Shown here: positions 11,551-34,704 of the stretch, piece by piece | Numbering within the stretch: position 1 is the stretch's first letter | Layout of the letters: every line of letters begins with the position of its first letter | From: Reticulitermes speratus | Lineage: Eukaryota; Arthropoda; Insecta; Blattodea; Rhinotermitidae | Length of the DNA: 64,000 nucleotides | Assembly: GCA_021186555.1 (NCBI GenBank) | Contig: JAJKFL010000039.1 | Location: 40,806,610 to 40,870,609, forward strand | Direction: 5' to 3' | Made by a program: the position numbers and the translations under genes | Notes under the pieces: model-generated | Databases searched by the model: none | What the model was told of the DNA's origin: nothing | The model's input: only the letters and a program-made list of their open reading frames with translations

Positions 11551-12587
11551 GCTCCCATTCTTATGTATTAACTTGACACTGCTGAGTATATATTGTTGAA
11601 TTCTATGATGAATGTTAAATCACTGACTTGGAAATAATCTAGCATAAGCGGTCGTGGCTTGTCTGAGGTACTCTGGCATTTGCCTGGAGGAAGTGAGGGA
11701 GACCTCATGATAGCCGGTGTCTTTAAGAATTCAAACTGGGTACCTCCCAGATACAAGTCTGCAGTGTTATCACTACGTTAATTTGTTCAGCTACACACAA
11801 AGCCCATTAGAAAGGGCATCAGGCAAATACGGTGTGCTTAACAATACAAATTACAACAAATTATTTCACATAAGAATAAATTTTGTTTATGAACATCAAG
11901 TACAATTATTTAACACTGTTAATCGTTAAAATATTTCTGTCATTTGCTGCATATGATTTGTTCCAAACTTTGTCGTCTTTAGGGGGTTGTAGTGTTCATA
12001 AAACATTGTTGATTGATGTAAAATCGTTTCGTCAATATATAAAAGTTAAAAGGAAATTATCGGTACTTTCCATATGCAGGACTCTAGTTGGGTTTGTAAC
12101 GTGTAATGAAAATAGCAAAAATATGATACAGATGTTTTAATAGCATTGTTAAAGAGCAATATATGCTGGTGTAAAGCAAATTTGTATTAAGACTCCACAT
12201 TTAACATCATATAAGTGTAACTTGTTAGGAGATGCAGAAATAATGATTGAAAGAGATTATAAATCAACACATTACACTTAATTTTATTATGAATAATCAT
12301 TTCCTTTGTAGTCTTCTCCGTGTTTTGATATTAAAGATAAGTAAGAGGGAGACATCAAGCATCTAAAAAACTTCAGATCTTGGCTCTATCACAAACCGAA
12401 GAAAAATCTGTTATTACAAGAAGTTTGGAGACAACATTTTACATATTTTTAATATACTACTTGTATTATAATTTTAATATAATTTTAATAATTGTTATTT
12501 AATTGTGGAATGATACCATATGTATATAATTCACCATTTACGGATGACAAGTTGCATAACACGCTGCATGTGTCCCTAAGTACTGTA

Positions 12588-12632
12588 GCTCCCTGAATAT
12601 GGCTGTGGCTCATGGCCAAAACATGTAGGAGC
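12588..12632 (+). ncRNA. Degenerate hammerhead ribozyme motif
   Basis: Stem I GCTCC/GGAGC is intact. The core is CTGAATA (G8 changed), stem II is TGGC...GGCCA, then AAAAC (G12 changed), stem III AC-AT-GT and the GTA site (after 12627). Two core changes make it almost certainly inactive. Confidence 0.5.
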
Positions 12633-13024
12633 ATCAAAACTATGTATTGTGCAGTTAGTTGAATAAATTGGTATGTATAACAGTGGGGAGGGTTAGTGGA
12701 AATCAGGAAAGTATAGTCAGGGTTTAAGTTGAAAGCCAAATTAATCCTATCAATGCTGATGCCACTCACAGCCATCACAAGTGTGCACTGGTTAAAATCA
12801 ACACGCTTTGGTCATGAAGGTCAGGGTTCAGGTGGTTCCAAGTTCCTAATGTAATGGTGTACAAAGAATGTATGACAGTTAACAATGCTTAAAGACTTCA
12901 TGTCACCTGGTTGCTCCTTAGTGTGGTAATATATCACCATACGTTGCTGATCTGATGGGAAAACTGGAATTAAATTTAATAGTGAAATCAGCAGTATTAA
13001 ATTTACTGAGAACTATACGGGATT

Positions 13025-13215
13025 TTAGATTCTCACAACAGTGAATATTAAGATATGGTCTTATGGCATGTCAGGATTTGCAGTTTCGTAGATAGGTACC
13101 AGAGTTTCAGATGAACATGCTGCCTCCATCTTCAGGACAGAAGAAGACCCTAAAGATGGAGAGAGCATTTGGGATTGCCAGGACTATTGTATGGTATTGT
13201 GACAAGATCACAACA
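13025..13215. repeat. Dispersed short repeat family, fuller copy with ribozyme-like core
   Basis: Begins TTCTCACAACAGTGAATATT, continues GGTCTTATGGCATG and GATAGGTACC, then CATGCTGCCTCCATCTTCAGG. On the minus strand at 13091-13137 there is CTGAAGA, TGGAGG, GAAAC, then TCTG and GGTA, which resembles a hammerhead core with AC/GT stem III. Stem I is not clear in this family. Confidence 0.55.
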
Positions 13216-13703
13216 TTTTGGAAGCTGGATGTGTTGCTGTGAGCAGTCGAGTCACTCGGGAATGTTACGTAGGACGGATCGTAATCAGAAATATGCATGA
13301 AAGGCCCTGGGATGAAGTCTTCTCAGCAAGAGGCGATAAGAAAATTTGCAATACAAATTACGCAGAATTACACAGAAAACATGAGGACCTAAAGCTGAGA
13401 TAGGAGAGGAAATAAAAAAATAAATCCTTCATACCAAACCAAGAACACAGAAAAAACACCAGTGTGGCATATCAGCAGATTCTTCTAAAACTACAGGCCC
13501 TACTTAGAAGTCATGATTTTAATTACTGACTGGAACAGAATGGATTTCTTCCATGCAGAGAGTTCATCATATGTACCTTTATATTAGGTAATAAAACAAA
13601 ACATTTTGTGTGGTTCACAGAAGTATAATTTCCAAGCTCTTTAACATGAATGAAGACAAAATACTGTTATGTTACTTACTGTGTGAATTACCATCTCCTT
13701 GCA

Positions 13704-16700
13704 GATGAAACTTCCAATTGTCATTCTGGCATTTCTAGGCCTGGCTCTTGGTAAGTGATATTTATATTCAGTAGACAAGTTCATGAAATATTTCATTTGT
13801 TCAAAACAAACTCAGTTTACATCATATTCATAACAATTTACAGGCAAATCCCTGCCAACTCGCAGCCTCCAGGATGATCTGAACGATTTCCTGGAACTTG
13901 TCCCAACTGACAAGGTCCTCGAAATTGCCCTGGACTACCTATCCAATGACAGTGAAGTGCAGGAAGCTGTTGTTTACATCCAGTCTGAAGAATTCCTCAC
14001 GATTCTTAGAACTGTTGAAGAACTACGGAATTTAAAGACGTGAGTGTCTTTGTGTGTGTGTTCCTTAAGCCTTAATCTGACAGAGAAAATGTTTGCTCAG
14101 TTTCAACTGGTGGCTGAATTGCTCTTTTCTAGTTTGTGAGATTCCTCAGTGACCACGGTATTGACGTTGTTGCCATCATCAATAGAATTCATGACATCCT
14201 TGGCTTGCCACCTTTCCAACCTAAGCAGAGCACTCGCAGGGGTGTTGGTATTAACGGACTCATCGATGATGTGATTGCTGTTCTTCCCCTCGATGATTTG
14301 AGAGCCCTCTTTGACGAGAAACTAGAAAACAGCGAAGACTTCAAGGCTCTGGTTGAAGCCATTCAGTCCCCTGAATTTGCGGTACGCATTCATTGTTTCA
14401 ACTTGTCTTACGTCCCCTGCTTACTGTGTGTGCACACTTTTGTGTGATTTCTTGTGATGACTGCATTACTCTGTCTCACAGAACATTGTGAACACGCTGC
14501 GAGCCTTGCCAGAATACCAGAGACTGCTCGAGAATCTACGAGAAAAAGGCGTTGACGTGGATCGCATCATCGAACTCCTTAGGGCACTCTTTGGCTTGCC
14601 ACCTCGGCGAGGTAATGTCTTTAATGACTGGAAATGTAACGGGAATTCCCTGCATTTTGTATTCACCTGCATAACATTTTATAATTATGAATAATACATA
14701 GATAAATTATTCCAAGTGCCAAGTACTCATACCTTATCATATGGAAGGAAACAGTAATAGCTTATCTTGAAGTACTATGCCAGTAAAACTTCAGTCAAAA
14801 CGGCCATTCTCGGGGCTGAGATCTGAATCCAGGACCTCCTGAATACTAAGCTGAGTGATAAGTACCTGAAAGTCACGCCTGATCTTTCACTAGGACATTA
14901 GAGTTTTGGGATATGTGTTGAGCCAGTATGAAAAATGTGGCCGGATTGACTGAAAGTAATTTTAGAACCTGACTTGTTTCAGAACAATAAATACCACAAA
15001 TACAACACAAAGGTGATATTTGAAGTAATAGAGTGTATAAAAAAATCGTGAGTTTTATCTGCAGTTGTCAATTTACTACAACTGTCATAATCCCAGAATG
15101 CAAGAAATAAACTTAGTTGGAGAAGTGTGATATCTCTGATACAGGAACGCGCAGCCTCCAGGATGATCTGAACGACTTCCTGGCACTTGTCCCAACTGAC
15201 AAGGTCCTCGAAATTGCCCTGGACTACCTATCCAATGACAGTGAAGTGCAGGCAGCTGTTGTTTACATCCAGTCTGAAGAATTCCTCACGATTCTTAGAA
15301 CTGTTGAAGAACTACAGGAATTTAAAGACGTGAGTGTCTTTGTGTGTGTGTTCCTTAAGCCTTAATCTGACAGAGAAAATGTTTGCTCAGTTTCAACTGG
15401 TGGCTGAATTGCTCTTTTCTAGTTTGTGAGATTCCTCAGTGACCACGGTATTGACGCTGTTGCCATCATCAATAGAATTAATGACATCCTTGGCTTGCCA
15501 CCTTTCCAACCTAAGCAGAGCACTCGCAGGGGTGTTGGTATTAACGGACTCATCGATGATGTGATTGCTGTTCTTCCCCTCGATGATTTGAAAGCCCTCT
15601 TTAACGAGAAACTAGAAAACAGCGAAGACTTCAGGGCTCTGGTTGAAGCCATTCAGTCCCCTGAATTTGCGGTACGCATTCATTGTTTCAACTTGTCTTA
15701 CGTCCCCTGCTTACTGTATGTGCACACTTTTGTGTGACTTCTCGTGATGATTGCATTACTCTGTCTCACAGAACATTGTGAACACGCTGCGAGCCTTGCC
15801 AGAATACCAGAGACTGCTCGAGAATCTACGAGAAAAGGGCGTTGACGTGGATCGCATCATCGAACTCCTTAGGGCACTCTTTGGCTTGCCACCTCGGCGA
15901 GGTAATGTCTTTAATGACTGGAAATGTAACGGGAATTCCCTGCATTTTGTATTCACCTGCATAACATTTTATAATTATGAATAATACATAGATAAATTAT
16001 TCCAAGTGCCAAGTACTCATACCTTATCATATGGAAGGAAGCAGTAATAGTTTATCTTGAAGTACTATGCCAGTAAAACTTCAGTCAAAACGGCCATTCT
16101 CGGGGCTGAGATCTGAATCCAGGACCTCCTGAATACTAAGCTGAGTGATAAGTACCCGAAAGTCACGCCTGATCTTTCACTAGGACATTAGAGTTTTGGG
16201 ATATGTGTTGAGCCAGTATGAAAAATGTGGCCGGATTGACTGAAAGTAATTTTAGAACCTGACTTGTTTCAGAACAATAAATACCACAAATACAACACAA
16301 AGGTGATATTTGAAGTAATAGAGTGTATAAAAAAATCGTGAGTTTTATCTGCAGTTGTCAATTTACTACAACTGTCATAATCCCAGAATGCAAGAAATAA
16401 ACTTAGTTGGAGAAGTGTGATATCTCTGATACAGGAACGCGCAGCCTCCAGGATGATCTGAACGACTTCCTGGCACTTGTCCCAACTGACAAGGTCCTCG
16501 AAATTGCCCTGGACTACCTATCCAATGACAGTGAAGTGCAGGCAGCTGTTGTTTACATCCAGTCTGAAGAATTCCTCACGATTCTTAGAACTGTTGAAGA
16601 ACTACGGGAATTTAAAGACGTGAGTGTCTTTGTGTGTGTGTTCCTTAAGCATTAATCTGACAGAGAAAATGTTTGCTCAGTTTCAACTGGTGGCTGAATT

Positions 16701-17190
16701 GCTCTTTTCTAGTTTGTGAGATTCCTCAGTGACCACGGTATTGACGTTGTTGCCATCATCAATAGAATTCATGACATCCTTGGCTTGCCACCTTTCCAAC
16801 CTAAGCAGAGCACTCGCAGGGGTGTTGGTATTAACGGACTCATCGATGATGTGATTGCTGTTCTTCCCCTCGATGATTTGAGAGCCCTCTTTGACGAGAA
16901 ACTAAAAAACAGCGAAGACTTCAGGGCTCTGGTTGAAGCCATTCAGTCCCCTGAATTTGCGGTACGCATTAATTGTTTCAACTTGTCTTACGTCCCCTGC
17001 TTACTGTGTGTGCACACTTTTGTGTGATTTCTTGTGATGATTGCATTACTCTGTCTCACAGAACATTGTGAACACGCTGCGAGCCTTGCCAGAATACCAG
17101 AGACTGCTCGAGAATCTACGAGAAAAGGGCGTTGACGTGGATCGCATCATCGAACTCCTTAGGGCACTCTTTGGTTTGCCACCTCATTAG
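13704..17190 (+). CDS. Group 1 cockroach allergen-type protein (insect allergen-related repeat), three tandem modules
   Basis: Secreted midgut protein family (Bla g 1 / Per a 1; helical repeats enclosing a lipid-binding cavity). Coding exons: 13704-13750 (signal peptide), 13844-14039, 14133-14381, 14482-14611, 15145-15329, 15423-15671, 15772-15901, 16435-16619, 16713-16961, 17062-17190. Each module has exons of 185, 249 and 130 nt, 188 residues, holding two half-repeats that each end in an FGLPP or LGLPP motif. Conserved motifs include SLQDDLNDFL, FVRFLSDHGID and LPEYQRLLENLREKG. The last module stops at TAG after LPPH. Two single-base defects interrupt the frame: an extra C in the signal exon (GGCCCTGG near 13740) and a missing G in the first module (CTACGGAA near 14027; the third module has CTACGGGAA). 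Without them the precursor would be 582 residues. Confidence 0.9.
13844..17190 (+). repeat. Intragenic tandem triplication, 1.29-1.30 kb unit, introns included
   Basis: Units start at 13844, 15145 and 16435. Introns within and between modules are copied along with exons and differ at only a few positions, for example CCTTAAT versus CATTAAT in the first intron of modules 2 and 3. The intermodule intron also carries a reverse tRNA-like fragment (near 14820 and 16100), so that insertion predates the last duplication. Confidence 0.93.
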
Positions 17191-17296
17191 AAAAAGAGAT
17201 TAAAGCACTTACTCTGAAAGTACATGTTGGAAGTTTGAAATAAGATGTCCCTCTGCAGGAAAGTAAGATTGTATATGTTTTTACATGTAAAATAGA

Positions 17297-17321
17297 AATA
17301 AAATGTAATATATGAAATAAA
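17297..17321 (+). terminator. Polyadenylation signals of the allergen-type gene
   Basis: Two AATAAA hexamers at 17297-17302 and 17316-17321, about 110-130 bp past the stop codon. Confidence 0.75.
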
Positions 17322-17499
17322 AATGATGCAGTACCCTTATCTGGAGCTGTTTATTGCACTTTACGAACTCCATTCTCATCATCCATCAATACACACTAAC
17401 TGTTAGCAGTAAATGTCTGCAGTAGTTACACATACAACCTAAAGATAACAAAAATAAGTGACAGAGTTGGTGTAGCTGTGCTGCAGTCAACCTACATTC

Positions 17500-17760
17500 A
17501 TTCTGTAGTCTGTGTTACGACAGGTTCATAGCTTCTTCCACAGCGAGTTCTCCACAGAGTGTGCTCTAGTGTTTCCTCTTTCAATTTCCAGTATCCTCAT
17601 GTTTCCTTAAGTTCATCCAGTAGGTGCTTGCATCTCATTCCTCGTCTTCCTGTCACGTCTATCATTCTCTCTATCTTTTCTTCAATAACGTGTTTTAGAA
17701 GGCAGTTCCTATGTAAGATACGGTTAATGGATGGGTTACGTGAAAGTCATAAGTAGAGAA
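17500..17760 (-). mobile_element. Non-LTR retrotransposon 3' fragment (LINE family C)
   Basis: The minus strand encodes KHVIEEKIERMIDVTGRRG, then LLDELKET, YWKLKEETL and RTLWRTRCGR. This is a common C-terminal tail of arthropod LINE reverse transcriptases and is distinct from families A and B. Confidence 0.75.
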
Positions 17761-17984
17761 TGGAACTGCTAAATTGTCAAAGTAGAAATTGGAGCAGTCT
17801 ATGTACTAGTGTCTACTGCATCACACACACACCATGCTTTTCCCAGAAGGCAGGATCTGTAACCTGTACATGAATATCCTCCACCTTAAAAACGTAAGTC
17901 TTCTGTGATGTTATGGCATGTTGAGAGCTAAATATTTTCCAACTTTCCGAACAATCAGGATGTCAGGATGAAGGCACTATGCTC

Positions 17985-18215
17985 CTTCGGAATTCTGATA
18001 ACCAATGCTCATTCTTAGTCTTGTCACTAGATGGAGATAAGCGGTAAACTTCACACCCCAATGATGTATCCCCAGGAAGGAGGCTGGGTGGGCCCCAAGA
18101 CCAGGCTGGGCGCTTTAGTAAAGAGATAAATCGCGTGCCCCTGCCAGAAACTGACCAGTTCCTCAGACATCTAGTCCATAGCCTAGTCACTCTATCAACT
18201 GTGCTAGCCCAGCTC
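17985..18215 (-). repeat. SINE family 1
   Basis: Reverse copy with CACTAGATGGAGATAAG, GGAGGCTGGGTGGGCCCC and the tRNA-like head at the right end (GGGCTAGCACAGTTGATAG on the minus strand). Confidence 0.75.
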
Positions 18216-18999
18216 CATAAATTGTGGTAGGTAGGAATTTTTCCACTTTTTACTTTATGTAATACAGTCCTGGTATCCTGAACCAGAGAAAAAACAAAAT
18301 TGTGTAAGCAGAAACAAGAAGTCTTCTTACCCATTTAAACATTCATAAAACATGTACAAATAACAGCAACACAATATTGAGCCCTGTGCAATGCTGGTAG
18401 ATGGCATTGTCATTTATTATTGTTACATGCAGCTGAGTGAAAACCCCGTATTAATCGAAACAATCATTTTTTGTTTGTGCATGTGCGTGTATTGCAGTAC
18501 TGGAAAACTGAGAATGTGAAACATAAGCAGACAGCTGAAACATGAACACACTTAACCATTTCATGATTGCATGTTAATTTTCTGTTAGATGAAAGACAGG
18601 CATAATGCATATCTCACCAGTCAGGTGACAAAGGAAGTGCTTCATGAATAGTCATGTGACAGCCTTTGAAAAGCATTCTTGTAAGATTGGTCTCTGATAC
18701 ATCTCAGTCAGCACAGCCCTAGTGCAAACCATACCCACCATCACTGCCACATTCCATAGATGATCAACCATTTCAGAGCATGGTTTCTCATAGTTACTAT
18801 GACTCCTTTACTTGTCCTGTGTACCTAATTATACTGTACAAGTATTGGCATCTGCATTATGCTGTCGATTATATCTTTTTTACATTTCATTTTCAAAGGA
18901 AGAATATGAAATAATGAATTTCTTTAAAAAAAAAAAAATTGGGGGGGGGGGAGCAAGGGAAATTCATAAATTGTTATAATGAATGGTACCGCGTAGTTC

Positions 19000-19435
19000 T
19001 CACTATGCCTAGGCACTGCACTTGACCTGGAGGTGTATTAGCTGCATGCATTCTTGACCTTGGCATAGATGGCAGTGAATTCCCAGCTTCATGCCCTGCC
19101 TGCTCCACCCCACTTCCCACTGAATAAGAGACTGAGTGGTTCCCAGAGCTGGTCTGAATGCTTTGGAGTATAGATAAATCTCTTGCCCCTTCCAGGTACT
19201 AAACAATGATCCCCTGGACATCCAGCCTATAGCCTAGCCCAGGGGTGCAGAAATTTTCCAAAAACCTAGGAGCCACCTCAAAATTATAGGGGCAGAAACG
19301 TGATATGAAGAAAGTTCCGTACTGAAGACCCACAAATATTAGGTGTCCCCACACAAAATTTAGTCACCATAGTAACTGGCACCTGGGATTTGTGCAGCCC
19401 TGGTTTAGTATACCAACTATGCTGTCCTGGCTTCC
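19000..19435 (-). repeat. SINE family 1, interrupted by a hAT MITE
   Basis: The body at 19000-19239 and the head at about 19403-19435 form one reverse SINE copy split by the MITE at 19240-19402. Confidence 0.75.
19240..19402. mobile_element. hAT-type MITE nested in a SINE
   Basis: A 163-bp element beginning CAGGGGTGCAGAAATTT and ending AAATCCC...TTGTGCAGCCCTG-like inverted ends (GATTTGTGCAGCCCTG). Flanks GCCTAGCC and GTTTAGTA are a decayed 8-bp duplication. The undamaged SINE has GCCTAGT at this point. Confidence 0.65.
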
Positions 19436-19951
19436 CAAACAACAAAAATGTACATCTCATTAAAATCTACAACTCTGTAATGTCTTTCAATGGGATGAGT
19501 AATTAACTATACACAAACAAAATAATTGTGTGCATGTAGCATGACGTCTGTGATAAGATTACTTGTCAGCATTAGATATGATATGTGAATATCAAGGCAA
19601 GCTAGATGCGGAGAAGTGCATAGCAAAATAGGTAGAATCAATTTCAATACAACTCTCCATTCATTTATGTCTATTTCAGTAAGATCACAAGCACAAAATT
19701 CAAGATCATGCAAGGTTTCCACCTGTCCGAAAATTATGACACTTGAAGGAAAAATATGGAAAAACTATATTATAAGTATCTGCATTTAAATGTTTTGATC
19801 AGTTACCACGTTTGTGACGAGGCTGAGGGATGTCAGCTTTCATGACTGTAAAAGTTTTTTTTTTTTTTGAAAATGTATACAACACAAGTTTTAAAACTTT
19901 CGCGGCGACATGATTCAATATAGTCTTCTCGGGCGCACAGCCGTGTCAATT

Positions 19952-20001
19952 CGTTTGAATACAAAGTTTCGGGGACTAGCTCCGTCCCCATCCTCAGGCA
20001 A
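19952..20001 (-). ncRNA. Hammerhead ribozyme motif (F1, left arm)
   Basis: CTGAGGA, an extra T, stem II GGGGAC-ggagcta-GTCCCC, GAAAC, stem III AC-TTT-GT, and cleavage predicted after GTA between 19960 and 19959. Stem I is weak: a four-pair TTTG/CAAA helix set back from the core. Confidence 0.65.
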
Positions 20002-20006
20002 ATCAG

Positions 20007-20058
20007 TTTTGCCTGAGGATGGGGACGGAGCTAGTCCCCGAAATGTTGTATTCAAACG
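20007..20058 (+). ncRNA. Hammerhead ribozyme motif (F1, right arm)
   Basis: The same core in plus orientation with GAAAT in place of GAAAC, so the C15.2 pair is lost. Site GTA, after 20050. Confidence 0.55.
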
Positions 20059-20109
20059 AATTGACGCGGCTGTGCACCCAAGAAGACTATATTGTATACA
20101 ACACATTTT

Positions 20110-21938
20110 ATGACCTCTGATACCACTGCTGCCATAGCACAAGTTTTGCATGGCTCACACAGCTATGAAACGTAAAGTATGAAGTGAACTCATGACACAT
20201 ACACGTACATAGCCATGACAATACAATAATATCACTTTCCTCATTAGTGTCAGCAAGCTAAAAATGAAGAAACATGGTATTCCTTTATAACTTTAATAGA
20301 AAGCATTTTCCAAAAACATTTGATTGTAATCAGTCATCAAATATCAAAACTTATCCAAAGGCCACAAACTCAACAGCACAGTCTGCAGTACCAATCCAAT
20401 AGATTAAAAATGAAAGACAAAGTAGGTACCTTTATAAGCCCACAACAGATCATAATACTGGGGCTATGTGATTGTGCTGCTAATATGTCATATATTTTTA
20501 AACCATTTTTAATAAATAGTTAAGTTATGAACAGTGGATGGACAACTAACACTCCATCAATTCCTAATCTTTCAGATCTGAAAATTAGTCTAAATCTACC
20601 TCACTGAGGTTCATATCAAAAAAAGTACACCAGTTTTACAATTTTACTGATTGAAATATGTACCTTAAACTGTACTTAATGACTTATGCAGCTACTAAGT
20701 GCAATGTGTAAAGTTACATATCATACAGAATAGTGCTAACTTAACGTGCTGTATGGTTCTAACTTCAAGCCCGTACATCAGTTACATACAATTTCTTGAA
20801 AACAGTATATGCAAGTTATCAATGTAAGAGAACTCGCTGATACTAAAACATGCTATTTACAATTACAATAATCACATCTATGATACTGTGCTGGTGTTCG
20901 TAATAACAAAACACTCAGCATTCAAATCTGCAGGATACAGGAATTGCACCAGAAGTGTTAAAATTGTGTATCTAAAAGTGGACTTCTGAACACATTAAAA
21001 AAAAATTATCTAAAATGCTGACCACATAACACAACAAAAAATCATGCGCAGGGGAAAAGACATCTACAAATTGCATTAAAAATTTAAATTCAAATATATA
21101 AAATATTCTGGCAGGAAAAGACTAAAATGAATCTCGAAATTTTGGGAATCTAATGTTAACGTAACGAAGTTATCACATTTGAACTTTTCTATCTTTCAGT
21201 TTTAGTCAGTGCCCAATACAGGGGGCAAACCAAATACGTCTTCCAACTCACAGAACACTATGTTTAGCAATCATATTGATATATTTTGGAATACACTGCC
21301 ATTATGTGCCTTAAAACTCGGAAATTTGTCTAGTGGAATAAACCCTGACAGACGAAGCATCTCATCTAGGGCAAGGGAACCCTAAATTAAGCCTCTGGTC
21401 CTCCAGGTTGGGAATTATGTAAGGGACTGGTAATTACTCCACACAAAATGCAAAACCACCCATAAGGCTGATGGATTTAACCAGACAAGTAGAATGAATG
21501 CCCTTGGAATGTCAATTATGGCAAACACGCTTTAATAATTCCATATGAAGACAAGACATAGTGGCCACCCAAGGAAATTATGAGAGGAAAAATTTGTTCA
21601 GTCCTTGCAATCATTTATATATAAACATAAATATGCATTTACATATAAACAATTGCAAGCACAGTGCACAGAATGAATAACATAAAATTTGTTCAATCCT
21701 CGCTACACAGGAAAGATTTATGCTATTTGTTGCATGGACATAAATGCAAAAGTTGCGGCAATATTTTAGAATGTTCAGTGGATAATTTAAAAACATATAA
21801 TAAAATGTCAGTATAGTCACACACATGCATACAAGGCACACAGTAGTTCCAACAAGTGAAATATTGTTCAGTGTATGACAAAACACCAGCTTGCAGGTAA
21901 TAACATTCATCTTGACAAAGCACAGCACAAAATTAAAA
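20110..21938. other. Intergenic stretch, nothing recognised
   Basis: AT-rich sequence with no protein family or repeat recognised. It should contain the polo 3' UTR and polyadenylation site on the minus strand, but no clear AATAAA was seen close to the stop codon. Confidence 0.5.
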
Positions 21939-32288
<10,350 letters not shown>

Positions 32289-32364
32289 TATTTTCAATAA
32301 AAATATCAAAGGAGAAATGAACGAAAGGTGTTGATTTCTTGTGCTCACTTTCCACGCCAAACCA

Positions 32365-32485
32365 AACCGTTTTAAATCCACGTACGCCTTGAACGGCTGG
32401 ATGGATTTAAATACTCTTCACCAATCAGGACTCTTTTCCAGAGAGCACTTAAATGTCCATTGGTTGTATCACATGACGTCAAAAA
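32365..32485 (-). promoter_or_regulatory. Candidate polo promoter elements
   Basis: Upstream of the polo ATG there are two CCAAT boxes in opposite orientation (32421-32425 and 32459-32463), CHR-like motifs (CTTGAA near 32388, TTTAAA near 32371 and 32406) and a TGACGTCA site near 32475. CCAAT plus CHR motifs are typical of G2/M genes. This is motif matching only. Confidence 0.35.
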
Positions 32486-32499
32486 AACACTTGTGACGC

Positions 32500-34690
32500 T
32501 GTGCATGAATATAAATATTACCTTCTTAACAATTATCAGCAAGCATAGGTAGTTTTTTTAATTAGAAAATAGTGTATATAAAATAATTTTTCATTAATAT
32601 ATTAGGACACATAAACCAATTTTTCAATTAAATGAGAGTGAAAGATAAAATTGCGTCACACCTGAATTACGTATTCCCGTACACATCCGGAATGAGTGAC
32701 CAATGCTATCGGCGTAAATGATGTAAAATTTGAATTTCGGGTTTTGTGTACATGGATGCATTGTTGCATATTATTTAATTTATTAACACAAAACGTTGTG
32801 GGATATATTAATCTCATGTAGAAGCATCATATTTATGATTTCGAAACTTGTATGTAGTGAAAACTTTGTACCGGTCAATAACAAATCTACAAAGTGAACA
32901 CCTTGCGATATGTATAAACAAAACTTTGTAAACTCGGTTTCTCCACTAGTGTCTAACACTAGTAAACGAGATGTGGTTTCACATACATCAGAAGATAGAG
33001 GTAAAGTTCGCCACCTCATTGGAATACAGAAAGTTAAGGAACAGTGGAAGCAACCTGGGTGTTAAGTAAGGCACCAAACAAGTTGGACCTACTTTTGTAT
33101 ATAAATGTTCTGGAACATTCCATATGTCACGCGACTTGGGATTATGTTTGTATATTCTCGCAAATTGTTTTTATGTTCACCTTGGACTACACGCACTGTC
33201 CAGTGTTAGACTGAACGCTGGAGTGCTGTTTGAAGCCTGTGCCTATCACTCCAAATAGTATTCAGTTGTCTACGGTTCACATTTTATAATTTTTTTTCTC
33301 ATAATAAATTTGTTCATAACTACTTTGTTGACAGCAGTCTTCACCATCTGACGAGTATTCATAGGCAGTGGCTATTTATTAACCTCCCCTATCCCTCTGA
33401 AATCAGTGTGGGGATACAACACTCATGATCTTTATGCTTGTGATGATTCACCATCTGTGAACATCCTGCTGAAGCATACACCATCATATGCTTTGGTAGC
33501 AAAGTAAATGAAATAGAGGATTACTATTCCTTCCATTCTAAGGTCAGGTTCCAGCAATTATTGTGAATAACAGCAGCAGCACCAATCAACATAAGTATGA
33601 AATTTCAATTTATAAACCTTGTACCTAATCTCACATAGTTTAACAACTCTGTTACTTAACCACTTTAATGTCATCTTCCCTGATACACCCCCCTCCCCAG
33701 GTAGTAGTAGTCTTAATGATGCTGTTGGCTATGCTGGGTAGCATATGCTTGCCAGATAGCAAAGATAGAGCAGCCTGAGTAACCATGGAGGGGAGATTGC
33801 TCCAGAGAATGAAAAAATTAAATTTCATTCTTAATGATACTGCAGTTTAAATTCCAACTACTGCCCGGGAGAGACTGGTTTTAAATTTATTGTACCCTTA
33901 AATGCAATCACAGACATGGTGCACCAGGGCTGGCACTGAAGGGTTAAAGGATTGTAACCTCTTCAAGTAAATAAAGTACAGTGTGTACTCCCTGCCTTCA
34001 AGCTGAAAGCCATGTTAACTGTATTTATAATGCAGTAGACTGGACTTGTAAACAACTTGTGGATACAAGAAAAGAATTAGAAATGTTTGATTTAAATGGA
34101 CAAATAAAAGAATAAGATAACTGATCTTTGAAGAATTCAGATTTCAGGTGGCCAAAACATTTATATGCATCAGCTCATTGGAATGATACTTGATCCTTTT
34201 TCTTTAATCATGATTTGTGTCTGTATGTGTATATTTGTTATGTATGTGTTACATACTTCCAAGTTCTATTCATCGGTCTGAACCTTTGAATCTTTCTGGT
34301 ACTTCTGGACTGATGAAACTCAAGTACTTTGAAGATGTAGCTATAAATGACGGTGATTTAATTTACATAAAAGTTGTATGGGTTCATACTCAGGAATATT
34401 TTTCCCTGTATGCAGGCCAAATATTGCTCCTAAATTTAAGGGAACGACGGAGCACTGGGGGGGGGGGGATTATTTTCATGTAGATCAAGCTCTCAACGAC
34501 TTGTTAGTGTTATGTAGTCTGATAGACTGCCTCAATAAATACCAGAAATAAATAAGACTAAAACCTGTTATGTCCAACTTTTATAAATAATTTCTCAAAA
34601 TGAGTGCAAAATACACTGCACAAATTTTCTCATACCTGTGGCAGGATCCAATGAAATGAAGAGCCAGTTGATATCATATAATTATTTTGT
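32500..34690. other. Intergenic stretch, nothing recognised
   Basis: AT-rich sequence between polo and GPALPP1 with no recognised gene. It contains a G-run near 34460. Confidence 0.45.
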
Positions 34691-34704
34691 ACATGGGCTC
34701 TGTA

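Larger units (their letters stand above)
19874..20105. mobile_element. Foldback ribozyme element, family F1, 13-bp target duplication
   Basis: A perfect direct repeat TGTATACAACACA (19874-19886 and 20093-20105) bounds a one-sided tail of about 30 bp (TTTCGCGGCGACATGATTCA) and a palindrome at about 19918-20092 with arms of about 87 bp. Each arm holds a hammerhead-like core: minus strand at about 19952-20001, plus strand at 20007-20058. Confidence 0.9.
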
